The notes below the pieces were generated by a model. That model was not told the origin of the DNA, did not search any database, and saw only the letters and a program-made list of their open reading frames with translations. Below are positions 9,090-19,286 of a stretch of 64,000 bases of DNA, piece by piece (within the stretch, counting starts at the first letter, position 1; every line of letters begins with the position of its first letter). The translations under genes were made by a program, and so were the position numbers. Source of the stretch: Chamaecrista fasciculata (Eukaryota; Streptophyta; Magnoliopsida; Fabales; Fabaceae); assembly GCA_003254925.1 (NCBI GenBank), contig QANZ01034830.1, positions 1-64,000 on the forward strand. The letters are read 5' to 3'.

Positions 9090-11910
9090 ACATCCTCCAC
9101 TTGCCGTTGGATTTCTTGACCAGTACCACGTTTGAAAGCCATTCGGGGTACTTGGCTTCCCTGATAAATCCTGCGGTCAGTAGTTTGCCAACTTCTTCAC
9201 GGATAGCCGCCTGGCGCTCATGGCCAAAGAGGCGTTTTCGCTGGATTACTCCTCTTCTGCCATCAGTGTTCAGGTTGTGGCAGATGAGCTCTGGGTCAAT
9301 TCCTGGCATATCTGCAGGACACCAGGCGAAGACGTCCGAGGATTCTCTTAAGAGTTGGATAAGTTCGGACTTTTCTTCTTCACGAAGGAGCATGTTGATC
9401 TGAACCGTTTTCTCGGCGTCTTTGCCTAGCTGTACAACCTCCAAATCTCCTGTTGGCTTGGGCCTTTGATTCGAGATTTCATCCCTGAAGTCTTCTATTT
9501 CATCGTTCGAACCCTCAAGCTTCCCTTTATTCGGGGCGTTATTAGCCGATGTATTCGCCCGTGTTTTCCTCTTTCTTTCTTCTTCATTGGTTTTCGCCAG
9601 ACTCATTGCGTAACATTGTCTGGCTGTCCTCTGGTCCGCTCTCACTTGACCCACTCCTTGTATTGTTGGAAATTTCATGCGAAGGTGGGCAGTGGATACC
9701 ACCGCTCTCATCTTGTTCAGGGAGGGGCGCTCGAGAAGGACATTATATGCCGAGGGCGCCTGGACCACTAAGAATTCTACCATGACACTTGTCACTCTTG
9801 GCTTTTCTCCTACGGTGAGTCGTAAGTCAACACTTCCCAGGGCTGGTATCTGATCTCCTGTGAACCCTATAAGGCGTCCGTAGTGTTCCTTGAGGTCTGA
9901 CCTTGGAACGCCCAGCTGATCAAAGCACGATTTGTAAATAATATCAGCGGACGAGCCTTGATCCACCATGATCCTTTTTACCGTAAAGGTACCAATTCGT
10001 GCTGTGATCACCATGGGGTCATCGTAATCCTGGTTCACCTCCCACAATTCATCGTCGGTGAAGGTTATGGGTTCAACCCATCTGTCCTCTCTGGATGTTT
10101 CTTTATAGTTGATTCTAAGTATGGATCGATTCACCTTTCTTTTCTTATGTGGAGTTTTGGCGCCACCTTTTTCGATACCGCCTGAGATGGTATGGATGAT
10201 CCCAGATGGTCTGTCGTCTCTTGGCGGTGTGCGTCGTTCTCGCTTGTTTTCTTCGCCATCAGCGCCTCCTCCTCTCGGCTTCTTCTGCTCGCGAGTGTTT
10301 TTCTCTTCTCTGGACCTCTTACTTCCATCTTTCTTAATGAACCTAGATGGGAGGCGTCCCAATCTGATCAGGTTCTCAATTTCGTCCTTCAAGACGATGC
10401 ATTCATCCGTTGTATGCCCCTCTGTTCTGTGATACCTACAATACTTGCTGGTATCAACGTTTCGCCCTGCTCTCCTAGGGCGGTCTGGGAGTCTTGGTAG
10501 CAAATCTGTGTTGCAGATTTCGCGGAAGATTTCTGATTGGGACACAGCAAGAACAGTGTAGACAGCATGCCTTCCTCTGGGTGGGGACCGTGGGCGCCGG
10601 GAGTAGTCCCTACCCTTTGTTGCTTGGGCGCCACCAGCTTTTTCCGAATTCTTGTTGTATGGCTTTCTGGTGTCTGGTTCAATTCTCGCGAAGCGATCGC
10701 GTTGGGTTTTATCTAGGTCTTCTTTTGTTATGAACTCCTCAACCATTGAGAGGAGCTCACCGACAGATCTGGGAGCCTTGTGTGTAAGCTCCTTATGCGC
10801 GTGGCCTGGCCTGATTCCCGCCAGGAATGAGTACATTGCAATTTTGTCGTCTACTTCTTTAATACTTAGCAAAGTTTTGTTGAACTTTGCCAAGTAGTCC
10901 CGCAGCGATTCTCCCTTGTTCTGTCTGATGTCGGTCAAGACCGCCATCGGTTGCTTATACACTTTGCTGGTGGCGAATCGTTTCTTAAACATATCCTCGA
11001 GGTCTTTAAAACAATGTACCGAGCCCGCCGGAAGTTTGGAGAACCAATCCAGAGCTGGTCCTTCCAAAGTTATAGGAAATAGCTTGCACCTCTGAGGATC
11101 TCCCAGGTTTGAGATATTCATGGCGGCCTTGAAGCTGAGTAAATGATCCTCTGGGTCTTTTTCCCCTGTATAGGGCGTCAGTTTCATGGGCATTTTGTAA
11201 TTCCTGTCCAGTTCAACAGCTTGCACATGAGGGGCAAAGATTCCCTCAGCCAATGGGGGCGTTCTTGCCGGTAACGCCGAATTGGTTGGAGGCGCCGATT
11301 CTGGCGCTGGTGCCTGGACACTCATAGGCTGGTACATTCCAGTGGATCCTCCATAGACGCCATATCCGGGGTAATATTGAGGATAATACCCCTGTGGGTA
11401 ATAGTAGCCCTGAGATGGATAAGAGTAGGCGCCCATCCAAGTTTGCTGCTGGGTGAGCTGAGCAGTTTGACTAGGAGCTTGCTGTTGAGCTATCACCTGG
11501 GCTGGTGGTGGGTTGCTCATGGGAGCCTGTTGTTCTTGGTTTCTTGGGTTTCCTTCTGGAGGTATGGGCTCCGGGTTAGCTTCTTCAGCAACTTGCTTTC
11601 CCTTGCTCATAACCAGATCACGGATGTCTTTTCGCAGTGCTTCCAACTCTATGCGCATGTCAGCCTTTAGTGCAGCAATCTTGTCTTCTGCTGTTATGGT
11701 GATTTGCCCCGCAGTCGCTGGATTGGGCAGCGTAGGAGCTTCCTGGGTGGCAGGAAATCCTGGGTGAGGAGCAAGCGTCGAATCCTGTGCGGATTGAGCT
11801 ACTGAGCCTCCTGAAGCGTGCTGATCAGTTGGAGTAGATGTCATCTTGCCAATTTCTGTAGATGTCATCTTTCTCTCTGGTTCGATGAACACACAAGTTA
11901 GATAAAACAA
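8959..11910 (-). pseudogene. Tat gag, aspartic protease and start of RT
   Basis: A 983-codon frame. Residues 1-235 are a Gln/Pro/Tyr-rich leader. Residues about 240-400 match the retrotransposon gag domain (ITLEGPALDWFSKLP). Residues 491-504 are the CX3H-type knuckle usual in Tat (CRYHRTEGHTTDEC). Protease active-site Asp650 lies in VDQGSSADI, where Gln takes a place usually held by Gly, and the usual ILGRP flap reads LLERP at 725-729. RT begins at about 880. At residue 953 (near 9054) an extra A in an A-run throws the frame, and the last 30 residues are out of frame. The true start could be this Met or the Met at residue 15. Gag and protease are otherwise open. Confidence 0.9.
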
Positions 11911-12024
11911 AAATATAGGAAAAAATGTACGTGATCCAACCTGATCGTTCGTGTACCGAAAGAGAAAATTTAAACTAAGATCAACACTTTAACAACAAAT
12001 TGAATATGGACTTCGAATGAAAAG

Positions 12025-12042
12025 TCCCCACAGACGGCGCCA
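12025..12042 (-). other. tRNA primer binding site of the Tat element
   Basis: The minus strand reads TGGCGCCGTCTGTGGGGA one base after the LTR end. The TGGCGCCGT start and GGGGA end fit the 3' end of a plant tRNA-Asp-like primer, with mismatches in the middle. The tRNA identity is an inference. Confidence 0.8.
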
Positions 12043-12043
12043 G

Positions 12044-12703
12044 TGATGAACCTGGTTTTGGCCGGAGGGCATTACCTGGTTCGATGAAGTAACTCTGGGT
12101 CAAAAGTCGCCTGCAAGTTAATGAATGCACAGGGGTGGCCCTGCGATTCACCTCCGATGCTTAAGTCAGTAAAGAACTTGAGAGCAATAATATGTGTAAA
12201 TAGCAATAGTGCGTACCTTTTTCCAGTGCGGGGGCTGTCCTTTTATACTGGTGAAACGAGATCTTTCTAGACCCAGATATGGCTGACTGTGATCTTAACT
12301 GATTTGGCCGAATCAGTTGTGATCTTCAGGGAAATCCTAACCGATTGCTATCTTAACAGATCTGGCAGTTAAGATATGGAGTAAGTTGTTATTTGATGGA
12401 GGAGTCGTATGGAGATCAATTTCTTCCTGGCTCTTGATTGTTGTAGCAACGCCTCCTTTTACGTCTTTCCGTGAACGCCTAGCTGTTGGCGCTCTCGACT
12501 GACGTAGGGCATTTGGCGCCTTCCCCATGCAGGACTCTTTCGGCGCCTTGAAGTAGGGCTTGTGGCGTTCTCACTTGTCGTTGAACTTTTGAGGCGCCTT
12601 AACGTAGGACTTTTTGGCGTTCTCACCCAGGTGATTCCTTCGTTGGGCTTTGAACGCTTATGGTCTAGGTCTTCTAGGCTTCCAAGTTATTGGGCCTATT
12701 ATC
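12044..12703 (-). repeat. 5' LTR of the Tat element
   Basis: On the minus strand the LTR ends GGTTCATCA, next to the primer site. The start TGATAATAGG at 12703 is the best candidate, giving about 660 bp with TGAT...ATCA ends. TGAGGCAACT at 12714 is an alternative. A TATA box lies inside. The other LTR is outside the window, so the outer border is unproven. Confidence 0.6.
12241..12247 (-). promoter_or_regulatory. TATA box in Tat LTR
   Basis: TATAAAA on the minus strand, inside the LTR and about 200 bp before its end, followed by a GC-rich start region. This is the expected place for the LTR promoter that transcribes gag-pol leftward. Confidence 0.6.
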
Positions 12704-13364
12704 AAGTTGCCTCAAAGAAAAAAGGAACCGAAACAAAAAAAATCAAGGGAAGATGTAGAAAATAAGAAAAGTTGCAAAGATCAAGGGAATATAAAACCAT
12801 GAGATTTAACCCCGTGTAACACATTGGTACTAAATAAATTGGTCGTTTATGAATGATGACATGTCCGAGTTGACCATAAATAGTAGAAGACCAATAGAAA
12901 AGATTTTTGGAAAAGTAAGTCAAGATATTTTAAAGAGATAACACTTAACAGTATCTTCATTTCCTTTTATTTATATATAAGGCCAAAATCTGATCGAGCC
13001 AGCGAGCCTCAAATGAGTTATTAGTTTTATGAATATGGTTATATCTCTTTGTTTCAAATTCGAATATAACGAGATTAAATTTACAAATTACTCTTAATGA
13101 TTATAATATTTTAAGGACCGAGCAATATATTTTGGTAATTTAGAAATTGATTCATTAACTTAGTATAAATTCAAAAGTCAAGTAGTATATTTTCTTTAAA
13201 TTTAATAATCAATATATTTTTTTTGAACCAATTCTTAAATATCATATCAATAAAACTTAAATCATATTAAATTATCGTTAATTTAGAGTTAATTTTATTT
13301 TAAAAGAAATATTATAATTATATATTTAGAAAATTACATTAATAATTTCTGTTAATTTAATTTT
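12704..13364. other. AT-rich intergenic stretch, nothing recognised
   Basis: No coding frame, tRNA or clear repeat end was seen. Base composition is strongly AT-rich after about 13020. Confidence 0.4.
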
Positions 13365-13700
13365 GGCAAAAACATTAATTTCATCCTTAAAATTTTAAAC
13401 AAATTGTCATTTTGTCTCTAATATTTCACATTTTAGTCAATTTTATTTTTTTCTCTTACTTAATTACTTAGTTAAATATTGACGACAGAATTTACGTGGC
13501 TAATGATACGTAAAATTAATAGAAAAATAAACTTAAATCTTAAAAACAAGATGCAGTCTATCGTTAATTTATTGAATGAAATTAATAAAAAAATAAAATT
13601 GACCGAAATGTAAAAATTGGTGACGAAATTGACCATAAAAAATTGAAGACAAAATTGATAATTAATATAAAATTTTAGAGATGAAATTAATATTTTTGCC
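13365..13700. mobile_element. Mutator-like MITE with 9-bp target duplication
   Basis: The 336-bp element starts GGCAAAAACATTAATTTCAT and ends with its near-inverse ...ATTAATATTTTTGCC, an inverted repeat of about 33 bp. TTTAATTTT flanks both sides exactly (13356-13364, 13701-13709). Nine-bp duplications are typical of Mutator-like elements. It has no coding capacity. Confidence 0.8.
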
Positions 13701-14067
13701 TTTAATTTTTGGGTAAATTGCAGTTTGGTACCGTGTGGTTAGGGGCGGTTTCACTTTGGTACCCTGAAAGAAAAATTTTTACAATTTGGTGCCCCGTGAT
13801 TTGCTCCGTTAGCGAATTGGTCCCCTTTGCTTTATTTCCGCTAGGATTTAACAGCAAATGTGATTGTGACTACGTTAAAATGTCAAAAACCTCCCAACAA
13901 GTCTTCTCTTATGCGTTTAAGTCCTTTCCCTTTACTAAATAGTCCTGATTTAATTACACTTTAATCCCAAAAGTTTATGATTTATCAAAATAGTCCTTAG
14001 AACCTCAAAAGACAAATGAGCATCTATGTCCCAAAACTCTTCCAAACATTCTAATTTAGTCCTTAAA

Positions 14068-14196
14068 TATATTAAAAACCCTAAACCCTAAATCCTAAAT
14101 CCCTTAAACTTAATTTTTTTAATCTTCATCTTCATCCAATTTAGTCCTTAAAATATTAAAAACCCTAAATCCTAAAATCCTAAAACCCTAAACCCC
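14068..14196. repeat. Degenerate telomere-like CCCTAAA runs in a short tandem duplication
   Basis: Two clusters of CCCTAAA/TCCTAAA words (14068-14108 and 14159-14196) each follow a shared phrase CCTTAAA(A)TATTAAAAA, so the unit of about 90 bp is duplicated. The rest of 13710-14338 begins with a phrase about TTTGGTACC and carries repeated TTAGTCCTTA words. No gene is seen. Confidence 0.55.
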
Positions 14197-14338
14197 TATA
14201 AAAAATCACTCTCTTGCTATTTGGTCCCTGGGTCCTCAAAATTTATTAAATCAAAATTAAAAAAAAAATATTTTGCCTTTGCTTTCTCTTAAATCACTCA
14301 CCTCAAAAAAAATTTATTAAATCCTAAAAAAAATATTT

Positions 14339-14532
14339 TTGACATGGGATGCAATTGCTGATGTGACATAATTATAGTCATTGATGTAATTTAATGCTAA
14401 AAAATAATAATAAAATAATAATTTTTTTAACCAATCAAAACGGTGTATGGAGTTACATACCTAGTTATATACAACTAATTCTTCCACGTGTCATTATCTT
14501 ATCAGCCCATGACTCATTGCATCCCATGTCAA
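14339..14532. mobile_element. Small inverted-repeat element (MITE-like)
   Basis: TTGACATGGGATGCAAT at 14339 and its exact reverse complement at 14516-14532 bound 194 bp of non-coding sequence. No convincing target duplication was found, so the superfamily is open. Confidence 0.5.
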
Positions 14533-14566
14533 GAATCAAACTTTGCATTATAGTCTAACCCCATAT

Positions 14567-14801
14567 TAACGACATAATTTATGTGGCTAATGTTTTGTAA
14601 AATTAATAGAAAAAGAAACTTAAATCCTAACTCATATTAAAAAAAAAGATGTAGTCTATCGTTAATTTATTAAAAAGAGTTAGTAAAAAGATAAAATTGA
14701 CCAAAATGTAAAAAAATTGATAACGAAATTGACCACAGAAAAAATTATAGACAAAATCAACCACTAGTATAAAGTTTGGGGATGAAATTAGTATTTTTAT
14801 C
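14567..14801. repeat. Partial copy of the MITE at 13365-13700
   Basis: The sequence repeats the right two thirds of the 13365-13700 MITE in the same orientation, from the TTTA(C/T)GTGGCTAATG phrase to the terminal GAAATTA.TATTTTT. The left inverted repeat is absent. Confidence 0.65.
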
Positions 14802-15104
14802 TTTAATTTTTAATAATAAGTTTACAATAATGATATACAAACGTGAAACTTCATTAAAAATTAGCCATTGGTCGTTGTGTGTGACCTGACAGCGACTGTC
14901 CGTGTTAAGCAAGCAACGTTTGCAAAGGATTCAACTAGTCAAGAATTGAACTTGTTGAATGGGCAAAAAGTTTAGGAAATTGCATGAGAAAAATCCCATT
15001 CTCCTTGAATCAAAAAGCCTTCACTTACTTTACTCTCTACCTTTTTCTTTGTCTTTGCTAAAGCTAAAGAGTAAACATAATAGAAAATCTTTTTCTTTTC
15101 TTTC

Positions 15105-15645
15105 TAAAAAGTTCAAAATCTCAGATTGGTTCCAAATATATAAGAGATTTCAAATTGGTCTTAAATATTTCATTTATTTCAAATTAGTCTTACATATTTT
15201 TAAAACTTCTTAAATTGGTTCCAATTTTAATTTCAAGATTTCAAGATGCGATTTGACTTCGTTTGTTAATAGTTTCAACTGACTAGACAAAGAACTCTTA
15301 AAGAGTTAACACATGGTTTTAAACGTATTCAGACTTGAAATGAGAGAGATATGATCAACTTTACTTATTTGATTATGAATCGAGCGACACATTTTCGAAA
15401 CTCGATTTGACCTTGTTTATTGACGACTCTAACTGAATACTTGAATAGAGAAATTACTTGTAAAAAAACAATCCTATAACTTTGAATTCGTCGCAACTAA
15501 ACTTGAAACAAGAGAGATATGATTAGTTCGAGACCAATTTGAGAAATTAAAGAAACACGTAGGATCAATCTGAAACAAATGAAACATTTAGGACCAATTT
15601 GAAATCCATCTCATATATTTGGGACCAATTTGAAAGCTTTTAATA
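15105..15645. mobile_element. Foldback element upstream of the channel gene
   Basis: The left arm (15105-15200) and right arm (15560-15645) are inverted copies of about 85 bp sharing the phrase ATTGGT(T/C)CCAAATATAT and TTTCAAATTGGTC. The middle is non-coding. It ends about 50 bp before the probable transcribed leader of the channel gene. Confidence 0.6.
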
Positions 15646-15689
15646 GCGCAGCGACCAATTACATCACACCATGCCAATTGCCAAGTCCA

Positions 15690-15764
15690 ACTCTCTTTCC
15701 TCCTTTCACACTCTGAATTTTTCAAGGTCGTCTTCTTCTTTTCTTCATGAATCATTTCATTTCG

Positions 15765-15801
<37 letters not shown>

Positions 15802-15989
15802 GTCTATTTGTATTCAACATTCTTTCGGAATTTCTTGCTCATAGTTGTTGCATTTCGCCCTACTTATTTTCCTTTTTCTCTATCTGTTGCTTAGATTTTT
15901 CTTGTCGTTTCTGCCATGGCTGGATTCCGGCACTCTCGGCTATTTCTCGAGCTTTAACAGCAGCATTTTCGGGAATTCAGCTTCAAACA
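15690..15989 (+). other. CNGC20: Probable non-coding first exon of the CNGC20-like gene
   Basis: This pyrimidine-rich leader contains a (CT)n run at 15770-15799 and ends CTTCAAACAG|GTATTATTC, a good donor (GT at 15990). The next exon starts after TGATATTACAG at 19271 and carries the start codon 15 nt in. The transcription start is a guess. A CCAAT word lies at about 15674 and I saw no clear TATA box. Confidence 0.5.
15770..15799 (+). repeat. (CT)n microsatellite in the leader exon
   Basis: About 15 uninterrupted CT units within the probable 5' untranslated exon. Such tracts are common in plant leaders and can vary in length between individuals. Confidence 0.85.
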
Positions 15990-16090
15990 GGTATTATTCT
16001 TACTGTGTTTACCACTTTCGGGTACTTCTCTCTTTCTGGATTCTATTTGTGTTGGCTATTGCTAGTTCATAGCTCCGTTCTTTTATTTTA

Positions 16091-16313
16091 GAGTAAAGTG
16101 ATAATTTGGTCCCGAAAGATCATTAAGCTGACAACTCGGTCCCGTGAAAGATTGAAATGTACAATTTAGTCCCTGAAAGATCAAAACGATATACTAATGA
16201 GTTCTTTTTACGGACTAAATAGTATACCGTTTTAATCTTTGAGGACTAAATACATTTCAATTTTTCAGGAACTGAATTGTACATTTCAATCTTTCAGGAT
16301 TGTTAGTTTACTC
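16091..16313. mobile_element. Mutator-like MITE in intron 1
   Basis: This 223-bp foldback starts GAGTAAAGTGATAATTTGG and ends with the inverse ...GTTAGTTTACTC. It is flanked by an exact 9-bp duplication TTTATTTTA (16082-16090 and 16314-16322). The GAGTAAA terminus is shared with the large element at 44622-63975. Confidence 0.8.
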
Positions 16314-17039
16314 TTTATTTTATTTTACTACGTGATGCTTCTGTTCATCATCTGATTCGTTGCCGTAATTCATGATTCTGTATCATGTTATCATAACGTA
16401 TATGTTCACCATAGAAGCACACATAGAGATTGGAACTCTGGCATGGAGTATATATGTGTGTTTATTAACTTTTCCTTTGTCACTTGTGTAATTCAAAACC
16501 ATGTATGGTTTATATAAGCTGGGAGGTATCTGAAGATCAAATGTGGCACTATTAACCAGTATGAGAGTGACCGAGGATATGAATGCATACTCTTAGGTGA
16601 TACAAGATAATGAAAAATTTGATTTGTGGAGCATGAGGATCTAAGGTTGTAACGCTCAATGTTTGAACTCATTTACTTACCCCTTAAGAGCTGCCCAGTT
16701 TTCAAACATATCAGTGTGAGGAGGCATGATTACTGGTATTAGGATAATGACTTTCTAGGACTCCTGTTTATTGGGTTTGGAGTTATAATCAAAATTTGAA
16801 AATTCATCTGCAGAATCTCCCAAGTGCAACAGGCTGAAAATGGGAGCATTAAGATGAGATGTTTGGAGATAGATGTGAGGCTAGATGAATGAATTTATCA
16901 AATGTATGGAAGGTTCCGTGTAAAAGTGAGGGTTAAACCAGCTATACATCAATAAAGCACAGGATTCGATATTGATGGAGCTCTAGTGATCCATACATAC
17001 AAGAAAACGAAGAAGAAGGCTCAAGAGGGACCTAAGTCG

Positions 17040-17400
17040 AATGGGCCAGGGGCTAATGGCCCAATGAAGTCTATTAGTCTAGAAGGGATGCTGTTTTGGG
17101 TTGGGAACCACAGCAAGTTGATGTGGCATAAGGTTTTTGTGTGCTAGCTGTGAGTGTGTGTGAGGCAGCAGCTAGGGAGGGTATTTAAGTAGGATTTCGG
17201 TAAGGTTTAAGCAGGGAAGTGGTTAGTTCTGTTTTTTGGGAGAGTTCTTGGCCTCTCGAATGACCAAGAGGAATTTGTGTGTTCTTTTCTACTGTGGGTT
17301 GTGTGTGTTTTCTTCGGTCTGTAATGGTGATTCTGTTTGCTTGAGGCTCTATTTTATCTTCTTATCAGCATTATCAGTAAAATATATAAATTTTGGGGAA
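17040..17400 (+). repeat. Possible LTR fragment in intron 1
   Basis: A GGGTATTTAAG promoter-like box is followed by GGGAGAGTTCTTGGC. The phrase order resembles 28640-29100 in intron 6. No ends or target duplication were found. The rest of intron 1 (15990-19271) shows no coding sequence. Confidence 0.25.
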
Positions 17401-17819
17401 CAAAAAGGTCATTATGTTGCCTTGAAACTACTTGACTTAAAAGTGTAAATGAATCTAGTTCAGGCCATGAAATGCTATTTATAACCATCAAAATGCTCCT
17501 CTGAAAGTCCAGAGTATCTTATATGAAATCACTTCTTCAAACAGAGATTCTATTGAGACAAATAACTACAAAACCTGAACCCTGGTAGTTGAGCAAAGGC
17601 CCAGGTGTTAAATAATGAGAAACATGGTAAAGAGATGGGATCTAAGCGTTATTTACAATCAAAATACAAAATAAAGATGACTCCCGGCTACTCATTGAAG
17701 CTCAGGTATTCCTTATTCTTTGTAAAGCATGGATACACATATTTTTAGGCACATCACTTTTTGAGACACTGCCACAACCTCAACACATTGTTCTCACATG
17801 CCTGTAAGGGAATCTATTA

Positions 17820-18091
17820 TCCCGGTTCACAATATTTGCTTTAGTTTGGTGGGTGCCCACATACCAAGGAAATAATTAGTTCACCTTAAACTTAGAAATA
17901 TATAAGATAAAAAGACTACATTACCCTTATCTATTCTTTCCTATTTTTAAAGGATACTTATTATTAAGAGATAATAGGTAGGGATAAAATTGTAAAAAAA
18001 TAATTAATGCTTTCTTGATTTTGTAAAATAGTAGATATTTTGAAACATAGAAATTCCCCCAACTCAAGCAAATATTGTGAGGCGGAGGGAG
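17820..18091. mobile_element. Stowaway-like MITE in intron 1
   Basis: TA flanks both ends (17818-17819, 18092-18093). Inverted arms share TCACAATATTTGCTT(T/G)AG, and the right end, read inward, is CTCCCTCCG, the usual Stowaway terminus. The left tip has lost a few bases. Length is 272 bp, non-coding. Confidence 0.65.
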
Positions 18092-19286
18092 TATATAATA
18101 CCCCTTGGGCAATATGACATGTCTCACAAGGAGTGGTACGGGCCATTTGGAATACTTAAGTGGCTTGGTTTTTCTCTTTCAACAAGTCAACAACTAGCTT
18201 TTGAGGGAGGGATCTCCTAAGTCGCTTAGATATCATCAGTTAGCATTTAGCGTCAAAGTTAGTGGCTGGCACCATGATGAAGGCTAGCGTGAAGAGTTAT
18301 GACAGGCAGAGAGCTGAGTAAAGTGTTGTATGGGAGGATCTCTTAAGGTCAATTGGGTTTATTTAGTGCTTCCCCTTTTTTCTTTGTGCTGGAAATAATA
18401 TAAAGGAAGACCATCACATTTTCTTTTCCTCTTTTAAAGGTAAATTTAATGCCTTTTCATTTAAAACAGGTGCTCTCTCCAACAATTAGGAAGAGCTATA
18501 AGGCTGAGCTAATGCATTCTTTAGTGGAGGATATTCAAGTGATTTGTAGCCAATAAGTTGGTGTAAAAGTTATAAATTTTCTAGCTCGATTTGCTTTTCT
18601 ATCAAACTAAAGGTACAAAGGCCAGGATGTTAGTTGGGTTTGTTACTTAGGAAATATGCATGGAAGATAATAAGATTATTTAGGGAAACAAGTCAAGTTC
18701 AGTAGTATTTATATGAGTGAGCTAACATATTACTCAGATCCCATCATTCCTCTCTTGTTATTTCAAATATCTTTGAACTTTATATTATTATTATTAGTTT
18801 AAAGTATGCTTGAGAAGAGACTTTTACTGTTATCTTTCACTTTCATTTTCTGGTAATTAGATATTGCATCTCCAAACCTGCAGAATATGCAGCTGGCACA
18901 TCACAAGGAGTCTCTCATTTCTCTTCTTAATGGTGTCGAGTTCTCTAATTCTGTCATCTTTCTTTGCCTAGTGCTAGTAGTCTGGAAAATTTAGTATTCA
19001 CTTTGACTAGATTTAGCTAGTTGACCTGCTGTCTGAATTAATATGGATTAGTGAAAGGAAGCTTACCCGTATCCTCATGGTGAATTAAGTTTTATCTGGC
19101 TCTGTCACTGATGTCATATAATCCTTGTCTTTCATGATGACTATACGGTTTGTCTTTTATTTTATTATATTCATCCCTTCCAACTTAGGTTGAATTGAAA
19201 TGATTTTGGAATTGCTGACATGGTATAGAAATATCTGTGTTGTTTGTATTGTTGACTATATGATATTACAGAATTGCCTAGGGAAC

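Larger units (their letters stand above)
1..12703 (-). mobile_element. Tat-type Ty3/gypsy LTR retrotransposon, 3' LTR outside window
   Basis: Minus-strand order is LTR (12703-12044), primer site, gag, aspartic protease, RT, RNase H, a second RNase H of the archaeal-like plant type, integrase, then a plus-strand accessory gene. Integrase after RNase H is the Ty3/gypsy order. The second RNase H, the long non-chromodomain pol and an antisense ORF downstream of pol are known marks of the Tat lineage. No chromodomain is seen after the integrase. The copy is dead: a 1-nt frameshift in RT near 9050, two stops and a small deletion in RNase H (about 8150-8245), a solo LTR inside the integrase, and a frameshift in the accessory gene. 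The 3' LTR should lie left of position 1, so the target duplication cannot be tested. Confidence 0.85.
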
